Positions 5,787 through 10,645 of a stretch of DNA of 10,645 bases are shown here, one piece after another. The stretch's first letter is position 1; each line of letters starts with the position of its first letter. The translations under genes and the position numbers were made by a program. The stretch is from Dehalococcoidia bacterium (lineage in GTDB: Bacteria > Chloroflexota > Dehalococcoidia > Dehalococcoidales > W693): assembly GCA_011170385.1 (NCBI GenBank), contig DUFE01000099.1, forward strand, positions 1 to 10,645, read 5' to 3'. Under the pieces are notes generated by a model that did not search any database, was not told the origin of the DNA, and saw only the letters and a program-made list of their open reading frames with translations.

Positions 5787-6872
5787 ATGATGGAAAGAAA
5801 AGAGACCATGACTGACAGAGAAAGGGTGGAAGCTATTTTACAACGGAAGAAGCCAGATAGGGTGCCTATCTGGCCTTTTGCTTTTGCTGGCTTTGCCACC
5901 GTCTATACCGGTACCTCTATTGCTGATGCGTATAACAAACCGAAGGTGGCGTATGAGGCACAAAAGAAGACCTGTGAGGATTTTGGCTGGGTATTTACAC
6001 CAATGTTTGGTTATGCCGCTTATGGTGGCTGGGAGTTCGGCGGTGAAATAAAGTGGCCCAGCGGTGAGTTTGCCCAGGCGCCAACGGTTACCCGCCATCC
6101 GGTAGAAACAGAGGAAGATGTCTGGAAGCTGCAGAAACCGGAGGTATCGACTGCTGGTATTATCCCGCTGATGACAGATTTTTATAAGATAGCTGCCAAT
6201 GAACAGTTAGACAACGAGCCGTTTAATGTGTTGGCTTGGAGCCTTGGTGCTTTTAACACTGCCGGGATGATTGCCAGTGTTGACAAAATGTGCAAGTGGG
6301 TTATCAAAAAGCCCGATGTTGCACACCGGTTACTAAGCTTGGCGGCTGATCATTCCATCGACCTTACTGATCACTGGCACACACTTTTTGGTGTAAAAGG
6401 GGTTCTACCATTTACCGGTGAGGCAGTAGCTACCGGCCAAATAATATCAGCCAAGCAGTTTGAGGATTTTGTCCTGCCGTACTTTATGAAGGTACATGGC
6501 TATATACTTTCACTGGGTTATGAGCATATATACTGTCACCAATGCGGTGAGCAGAATGCTAATCTAGAGCATTGGGCTAAAATACCATACGGTAAACCAG
6601 GTATCATAAGCATCGGACATGAAGTTGAGTTAGAGACAGCCGGTAGATATTACCCTAACGATGTCATTATGGGTAACCTTGAGCCAGCTATTATCCAGAA
6701 CCAAACACCGGACGAAGTTTACGAGGCTACCAAGAAGAATGTTCTGGATGGCATGACCAAGTGCCCTGGCGGTTATGTCTTCTCCCCAGGCTGCGAGTTG
6801 CCGCCAATGGCACCTGTAGAAAACGTCAAAGCCATGAGCCAGGCAGTAGCAGATTATGGATGGTATGACTAA
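5787..6872 (+). CDS. UroD-family corrinoid-dependent methyltransferase, copy 1
   Basis: A 361-residue TIM-barrel protein of the uroporphyrinogen decarboxylase/MtaA-MtbA family. Proteins of this type move a methyl group between a substrate, or coenzyme M, and a corrinoid protein using a zinc site. The zinc ligands H-x-C and a distant Cys are present: CHQCGEQNAN (H251, C253) and SPGCELPP (C336). Other features are RKKPDRVPIWPF (20-31) and NEPFNV (143-148). An AGGAGG lies 9 nt before the ATG at 5787. Alternative starts are the ATG at 5790 and Met8; the paralogue also has a Met at position 8. It is 19 nt upstream of its paralogue and follows the corrinoid gene by 231 nt. In bacteria such proteins often act as methyltransferase I of O-demethylases; that role and the substrate are inferred. 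Confidence 0.9.
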   Translation: MMERKETMTDRERVEAILQRKKPDRVPIWPFAFAGFATVYTGTSIADAYNKPKVAYEAQKKTCEDFGWVFTPMFGYAAYGGWEFGGEIKWPSGEFAQAPTVTRHPVETEEDVWKLQKPEVSTAGIIPLMTDFYKIAANEQLDNEPFNVLAWSLGAFNTAGMIASVDKMCKWVIKKPDVAHRLLSLAADHSIDLTDHWHTLFGVKGVLPFTGEAVATGQIISAKQFEDFVLPYFMKVHGYILSLGYEHIYCHQCGEQNANLEHWAKIPYGKPGIISIGHEVELETAGRYYPNDVIMGNLEPAIIQNQTPDEVYEATKKNVLDGMTKCPGGYVFSPGCELPPMAPVENVKAMSQAVADYGWYD

Positions 6873-6891
6873 ATAAACGGAGGTATTTATT

Positions 6892-7974
6892 ATGCCAGAC
6901 GGTAAAGGGGCTATGACAGAAAGAGAAAGGGTACTGGCATTACTTGATCGCAAGAAGCCGGACCGCGTGCCTATCTGGCCTTTTGCCTATCAGGGTTTTG
7001 CCACAGTATATACCGGAACTCCTATTTCTGATGCATACAATAAACCTAGAGTAGCGTACGAAGCGCAAAAAAAGACATGCCATGACTTCGGCTGGGTTTT
7101 TACTCCAATGCTCGGCTATGCTGCCTATGGTGGCTGGGAGCTAGGGGGTGAAATCAAGTGGCCCAGCGGTGAGTTTGCCCAGGCGCCTACGGTTCTTAAA
7201 CACCCAGTGGAAACGCCCGATGATGTTATGAGTCTCAAAGTTCCTGATGTCAAGACAGCTGGCATCGTCCCAATAATGAAGGAATTCTACGATATATCTT
7301 CAAAGGAATTGCTTGACAATGAACCCTTCAACGTAATGCAGTTCGGGGCTAATGGGTCATTCACTATAGCCGGTAATATTTCAGGCCCGGATAGATTATG
7401 TAAATGGATTATAAAGAAACCGGATGTCGCTCATCGTCTGCTACAATTGGCCAATGAGCATATCAGCAAACTGGCTGCCTATTGGAAGGAACTCTATGGT
7501 GTCGAAAACGTAATACCATTAGGCGGCGAACCGACATCTGCCAACCAGTTAATATCACCTAATATGTTTAAAGAATTTGCCATGCCCTACATTACAGAGA
7601 TAAATAAAATGTTCATTGATATGGGCTACAGGCACCTATATGCTCACATCTGCGGCGAACACAACGCCAATATGGAATACTGGGCACAGATACCTATGGG
7701 GGATCCGGGTATTATCAGCATTGCTCAGGAAGTTGAATTATTTGATGCAGCCAGGTACTTTCCAAATGATGTCATACTGGGCAATGTAAATCCAGCTATA
7801 ATCCAGACTGGAACGCCTGAAGAGGTGTACGCAGCCGTGAAAAAGAATGTCGAAGATGGCAAGAAAATCGAAGGCGGATATATCTTTTCCCCCGGTTGCG
7901 AAATGCCGCCGATGGCACCGGTAGAAAATATTAAAGCTATGAGTCAAGCTGTATTTGACCATGGCTGGTATTAA
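6892..7974 (+). CDS. UroD-family corrinoid-dependent methyltransferase, copy 2
   Basis: A 360-residue paralogue of the preceding gene with the same fold and zinc motif: AHICGEHNAN (H252, C254) and SPGCEMPP (C336). A good ribosome site, CGGAGG, lies 8 nt before the ATG. By eye the first 107 residues are about 86% identical to copy 1 (14 differences in 100). The rest is nearer half identical, with changes around 150-166 (FGANGSFTIAGNISG here) and 210-221 (GGEPTSANQLIS here), where the barrel-mouth loops should shape the substrate pocket. The pair may handle two methyl donors, form a heteromer, or split the donor and acceptor half-reactions; the sequence does not decide. It is separated by only 19 nt from copy 1, so the two are surely cotranscribed. 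Confidence 0.9.
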   Translation: MPDGKGAMTERERVLALLDRKKPDRVPIWPFAYQGFATVYTGTPISDAYNKPRVAYEAQKKTCHDFGWVFTPMLGYAAYGGWELGGEIKWPSGEFAQAPTVLKHPVETPDDVMSLKVPDVKTAGIVPIMKEFYDISSKELLDNEPFNVMQFGANGSFTIAGNISGPDRLCKWIIKKPDVAHRLLQLANEHISKLAAYWKELYGVENVIPLGGEPTSANQLISPNMFKEFAMPYITEINKMFIDMGYRHLYAHICGEHNANMEYWAQIPMGDPGIISIAQEVELFDAARYFPNDVILGNVNPAIIQTGTPEEVYAAVKKNVEDGKKIEGGYIFSPGCEMPPMAPVENIKAMSQAVFDHGWY

Positions 7975-8070
7975 ACAAGAAAATAGATAACTACTACTCA
8001 AAGATGATACTATGCGTATTTAAAAACTAATCAAGTTAATTGAGAGTATTCACAGGAGGGACAATACAGT

Positions 8071-8673
8071 ATGGAGAACAATAACAAGTGGGCAGATACC
8101 ACTCCGATAGCAATATTCATTGTGGGTGGTATACTGATCGGTTGCTTCTGGCCGATGCTGGTCGGTTACATTACGTTGGGGGCATCGCCGCTTATCGCTG
8201 GTGTAATTATCGCTTCTTCGATCGTGTTTATAACATTGATGGTAATAGATATAAGGGGTGGTAACCTGTTCGGAGCCACGCTTAATGGCGTCTTTGGTGT
8301 ATTGCTGGGCCTGGCTCCGGGTTTAATGTTCCTGTTAGCATTTCTGGCACAGGGAATGGGTATACAAGTTGATATGAGGGTTATCGGATGGTACTTTTTC
8401 TATATTGCCCCCGTACTTCTTGTTGTTGGATTTATCGCCGGTGGTATGTTCTGGCATATGGCAATTGCCTTATGGGCACTCGCTATCGATGTATTCCTTA
8501 TTGGAATGGTCTTTGCCGGTTATCTATCACACTCTTGGGAACCAGCACTGGGCTGGGTAATATTTGCCGGTGGTATTTATTTCTTCTACATGGCTGCAGG
8601 AGCATTTATGGCGGGAGTGATGAGGCGACCAGTTCTACCGATGGGCGGCCCGCTATTTAAAGTAAACAGATAG
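8071..8673 (+). CDS. GPR1/FUN34/YaaH (SatP-like) family membrane protein, putative small-acid transporter
   Basis: A 200-residue membrane protein with about six hydrophobic spans, the size and layout of the acetate/succinate transporter (AceTr) family. Family-like signatures are GGNLFGAT (63-70, compare GNTFGAT/GNTFGMT) after the second span, and the C-terminal IYFFYMAAGAFMAGVMRRPVLPMG (end at 192), which matches the ...RTVLPIG ending of SatP. The N-terminal NPxPxGL motif is degenerate here (ADTTPIAIFI, 8-17), so the transported solute may differ. CAGGAGGG lies about 9 nt before the ATG. It follows the methyltransferase pair by 96 nt and is the last gene before a strong terminator. It may import the methyl donor or move acetate or another product. 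Confidence 0.68.
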   Translation: MENNNKWADTTPIAIFIVGGILIGCFWPMLVGYITLGASPLIAGVIIASSIVFITLMVIDIRGGNLFGATLNGVFGVLLGLAPGLMFLLAFLAQGMGIQVDMRVIGWYFFYIAPVLLVVGFIAGGMFWHMAIALWALAIDVFLIGMVFAGYLSHSWEPALGWVIFAGGIYFFYMAAGAFMAGVMRRPVLPMGGPLFKVNR

Positions 8674-8712
8674 TAAAATATATTGATATATAATTAACAA
8701 ATTTTAAGAACA

Positions 8713-8774
8713 AAAGGGAGGAATATCCGGACGATTGGAATAAACCATTTAAAAATACCGGGTTTCCTCCCTTT
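8713..8774 (+). terminator. Strong hairpin terminator of the methyltransferase cluster
   Basis: AAAGGGAGGAA (8713-8723) pairs perfectly with TTCCTCCCTTT (8764-8774). Inside it CCGG (8727-8730) can pair with CCGG (8758-8761). The stem ends in TTT and continues as ATTTC. It starts 40 nt after the stop codon of the SatP-like gene and closes the operon. Its A-rich 5' flank means it could also work from the other strand. Confidence 0.7.
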
Positions 8775-8847
8775 ATTTCGAAATTAGATAAAAATACAGA
8801 TAAAGCTACAGGCTGGTGTTGGCTAAAGATAGCTATGCTGATTGAGT

Positions 8848-8876
8848 TTGTGCGTTATACATAAGAGCAGTATAAT
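8848..8876 (+). promoter_or_regulatory. Promoter of the activator transcript
   Basis: TTGTGC (8848-8853), a 17-nt spacer and a perfect TATAAT (8871-8876). The -35 box is weak (TTG matches). The predicted start near 8883 gives a leader of about 180 nt before the 109-residue gene. Confidence 0.5.
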
Positions 8877-8893
8877 TAAATTGTGCCCGAGGG

Positions 8894-9085
8894 GTGATTG
8901 CGGAGAGTTTGATTGACCAGAAAATGACCATAATTAGTATGTTGAATAGATATATAGAGAAGATGGCTGTTTTTGCCTATAGAAAGAAGATAATGGATTA
9001 CACTTCCTCCCACCAGTTAGGGCAGAAGTTCGGATCCAGTGATATCGGTGGGAGGATAAACCTGCATGACAAGGGTGATTGTTAA
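8894..9085 (+). CDS. Possible 63-codon leader open frame overlapping the next gene
   Basis: An open frame with a GTG start (8894) runs through the hairpin at 9006-9055 and ends 20 nt inside the next gene. The start has only a poorly spaced GAGG, and an ATG start at 8924 would be equally weak. The product matches nothing I recognise. It may be noise; if translated, ribosomes would open the hairpin and couple translation to the next gene. Confidence 0.2.
   Translation: MIAESLIDQKMTIISMLNRYIEKMAVFAYRKKIMDYTSSHQLGQKFGSSDIGGRINLHDKGDC
9006..9055 (+). promoter_or_regulatory. Inverted repeat sequestering the Shine-Dalgarno site of the 109-residue gene
   Basis: CCTCCCACC (9006-9014) is a perfect 9-nt reverse complement of GGTGGGAGG (9047-9055). 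The latter contains the GGGAGG ribosome site placed 10 nt before the ATG at 9066. The 32-nt loop includes GGATCC and GATATC palindromes. In RNA this would mask the ribosome site unless opened by translation, a ligand or a protein. Confidence 0.6.
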
Positions 9086-9395
9086 GCCGGGTATCTGCGG
9101 TTTTAACGCAATTATAGATATAGACACGATTGATAGAGAAAAACTCTCCTTTAAAATAAAGAGCGATTGCAAAACGGTAACCGCTTTCGGTGAATCTCTT
9201 TCAGAAATAAGCAAATGGGATATTTTCAAGCCGAAAGCTGAATCAGGGCTTTTTATCAAGCTATCCGAGCATCCATTGCACCCTTCATGTCCCGTGCCTG
9301 TGGGTATAGTCAAGGCTGTTGAGGTTGAAGCTGGCTTAGCAATAGCTCGGGATGTAAGCATATGTTTTGAAATTATCGGGAACCGGAAAGGATAA
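9066..9395 (+). CDS. Small conserved-looking protein of unknown function, associated with the activator gene
   Basis: A 109-residue soluble protein with no signal peptide or membrane span. It has three cysteines at potentially functional places: PGICGF near the start (C11), SDCKTV (C35) and HPSCPVPVGIVKAVEVEAGLAI (C75, just after H69 and H72). The last segment, ending in a predicted strand DVSICFEI, has the look of a conserved family; an uncharacterised family of this size occurs beside corrinoid-related genes, but I cannot name it with certainty. GGGAGG precedes the ATG and is part of an inverted repeat. It ends 26 nt before the RACo-like activator gene and is surely cotranscribed, so a role in corrinoid activation or metal handling is a reasonable guess. 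Confidence 0.75.
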   Translation: MTRVIVKPGICGFNAIIDIDTIDREKLSFKIKSDCKTVTAFGESLSEISKWDIFKPKAESGLFIKLSEHPLHPSCPVPVGIVKAVEVEAGLAIARDVSICFEIIGNRKG

Positions 9396-9421
9396 AAAAC
9401 GACAAGTAGGGAGGTTCGATT

Positions 9422-10645
9422 ATGCCGGAAAGTGGAAAATGCATGGTCATTTTTCAACCATCGGGGCGCAGGGGTTTCGTAGATAAAGGTAAAACGCTAA
9501 AAGAAGCATCGGTAGCACTGGGCGTCGATATAGAGGGTATATGTGGTGAAAAAGCCATCTGCGGTAAGTGCAAGGTAAGGGTCGAGGAGGGCGCTTTCGA
9601 AAAGTACGGAATCGAATCGCACCGGGATAACCTTTCCCCGATGGGGCCGACGGAGAAGAAGTTCTTTAACCTGCAACAGGAGCAGCACGGTTTTCGCCTG
9701 GCGTGCCAGGCAAGGATAGAGGGTGATGTTGTTGTCTTCGTTCCCGAAGAAAGCCGAATGGGCAAACAGATTGTCCGTAAAGCCGCTCGTGAGATTGATA
9801 TAGAGCTGAAACCGGCTGTGAAGAAATATACCATAGAGTTACCACGGGCTACGTTGGAAGATACGCTGGGAGATTGGGAGAGGCTGCAGAACGAGCTGTA
9901 TAAAAAGTATCAGCTAAAGAATCTTATCATTGATTACCAGGCGGTTATGGTTTTACAAAACATTGTTCGCCAGGGAGAATGGAAAATAACGGTATCCGTC
10001 TGGCAGGAGAAAGAGGTAATCCGCATAGAGCCGGGCTTCGTTGAAAACGGCTATGGTCTGGCTGTAGATGTTGGCACCACCACCATTGCTGGTTATCTCT
10101 GCAATCTGACCGACGGTAAGCTGGTAGCCACCGCTTCGATGATGAACCCCCAGGTGATATACGGCGAAGACGTTATGTCCCGTATCTGCTATACCATGAC
10201 CAATGCGGATGGGTTGGAGCAATTAAATCAGGCTATTATCGATGGCCTTAATGGCATCGTTGAAGATATATCCACGCAGGCAGGAATTAAACGACAGGAT
10301 ATCATTGATATGACCATCGTTGGTAATACCTGTATGCACCACATATTTCTGAATATCGATCCGGTTTACATCGGCAAAGCCCCCTTTCCACCTGCCCTGC
10401 ATCATTCAATAGACGTTAAAGCTCGCGATTGGGGACTGAAGATAGCGCCGGAGGCGGAGAGGGTGGAAAAGGGCAGTGCCCCTCCCTGCCAGGTAGCCTG
10501 CCCCGCTGGTATCAACGGGCAGGATTTACTGTATCTTATAGCGCAGGGCAAATACAACGAAGCGCTGGATGAGGTGAGGATGGCAACCCCCTTCGCTGGT
10601 GTACTGGGGCGTGTCTGCACCCACCCCTGTGAATCGGAGTGCGAG
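9422..10645 (+). CDS. RACo-type corrinoid activation protein fused to a GltD-like Fe-S/flavoprotein N-terminal domain; cut off by window edge
   Basis: Reductive activators of corrinoid proteins use ATP to return accidentally oxidised Co(II) to Co(I). The 408 visible residues follow RACo order: a 2Fe-2S ferredoxin domain (C41, C47, C50, C95, spacing C-x5-C-x2-C-x44-C), a linker (about 110-125), a middle domain (about 126-205) and an ASKHA ATPase start with DVGTTTIAG (216-224) and VGNTCMHH (300-307). After DVKARDWGLKIAPEA (331-345) the frame turns into an Fer4_20-type domain: PPCQVACPAGI (C356, C360), then GRVCTHPCESEC (C399, C403, C407). This domain normally opens GltD/NfnB-like FAD-NAD(P)H oxidoreductases. 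I followed the frame codon by codon and found no stop. GGGAGG lies about 8 nt before the ATG. Whether the extra domain is inserted in, or replaces, the rest of ASKHA lies beyond the window. Confidence 0.9.
   Translation, partial: MPESGKCMVIFQPSGRRGFVDKGKTLKEASVALGVDIEGICGEKAICGKCKVRVEEGAFEKYGIESHRDNLSPMGPTEKKFFNLQQEQHGFRLACQARIEGDVVVFVPEESRMGKQIVRKAAREIDIELKPAVKKYTIELPRATLEDTLGDWERLQNELYKKYQLKNLIIDYQAVMVLQNIVRQGEWKITVSVWQEKEVIRIEPGFVENGYGLAVDVGTTTIAGYLCNLTDGKLVATASMMNPQVIYGEDVMSRICYTMTNADGLEQLNQAIIDGLNGIVEDISTQAGIKRQDIIDMTIVGNTCMHHIFLNIDPVYIGKAPFPPALHHSIDVKARDWGLKIAPEAERVEKGSAPPCQVACPAGINGQDLLYLIAQGKYNEALDEVRMATPFAGVLGRVCTHPCESECE

Larger units (their letters stand above)
8674..9065. other. 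Intergenic region: terminator, new promoter and structured leader
   Basis: These 392 bases separate the methyltransferase cluster from the activator genes. They hold the terminator (8713-8774), a promoter (8848-8876), a possible 63-codon open frame (8894-9085) and an inverted repeat covering the ribosome site of the next gene (9006-9055). Nothing recognisable was seen between 8775 and 8847. Confidence 0.6.

Noticed and set aside
8895..8925. GGAGAGTTTGATTGACC as a possible tetrahydrofolate riboswitch start
   Set aside because: The resemblance is limited to the first few bases. The conserved 3' part and closing pairs were not found downstream.
10440..10490. Frameshift or stop between the activator and the Fe-S domain
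   Set aside because: Reading codon by codon from the ATG at 9422 gives a continuous frame through this stretch to the window end, so the fusion is real in the given sequence.

Overview
The window looks like chromosomal DNA from a strictly anaerobic bacterium, most likely Chloroflexota of the Dehalococcoidia type. This is inferred from gene content and protein style, not from a marker gene. The pointers are a bifunctional archaeal-type fructose-1,6-bisphosphate aldolase/phosphatase, corrinoid-dependent methyl transfer genes of the kind found in acetogens and sediment Chloroflexota, and clear bacterial Shine-Dalgarno sites and sigma70-like promoters. No tRNA, rRNA, insertion sequence or CRISPR array was seen.

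Left part (1-4470). A minus-strand pair comes first: cobO (corrinoid adenosyltransferase), then the aldolase/phosphatase, which runs off the left edge. A TTGACA promoter drives the pair, and a G-quadruplex-type run lies just upstream of it. A plus-strand fumarylacetoacetate hydrolase family gene follows; it has a promoter but no Shine-Dalgarno site and may be nearly leaderless. Two minus-strand genes come next: a small membrane protein with its own promoter, and a divergent SLC13/DASS-like permease.

Middle part (4471-8774). An AT-rich divergent region carries a promoter and a leader of about 240 nt. The cluster then encodes a B12-binding corrinoid protein, two tandem paralogous zinc-type methyltransferases of the uroporphyrinogen decarboxylase (UroD) family, and a GPR1/FUN34/YaaH (SatP-like) membrane protein, and ends at a strong hairpin terminator. 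A hairpin and an extended -10 promoter between the corrinoid protein and the methyltransferases suggest that their expression can be uncoupled.

Right part (8775-10645). A second promoter starts a leader in which an inverted repeat pairs with the Shine-Dalgarno site of a small 109-residue protein of unknown function. Next is a RACo-type reductive activator of corrinoid proteins: 2Fe-2S domain, linker, middle domain and the start of an ASKHA ATPase domain. At about residue 345 the open frame leaves the expected ASKHA sequence and enters a cysteine-rich domain typical of the N-terminus of GltD-like FAD/NAD(P)H oxidoreductases. The frame is open to the window edge.

Reading these together (inference): substrate uptake by the permeases, demethylation by one or both UroD-type enzymes onto the corrinoid protein, and rescue of oxidised Co(II) by an activator that may carry its own electron-input module. 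CobO would support the corrinoid pool. The methyl donor is not revealed by the sequence. The activator fusion is the strongest candidate for something undescribed.
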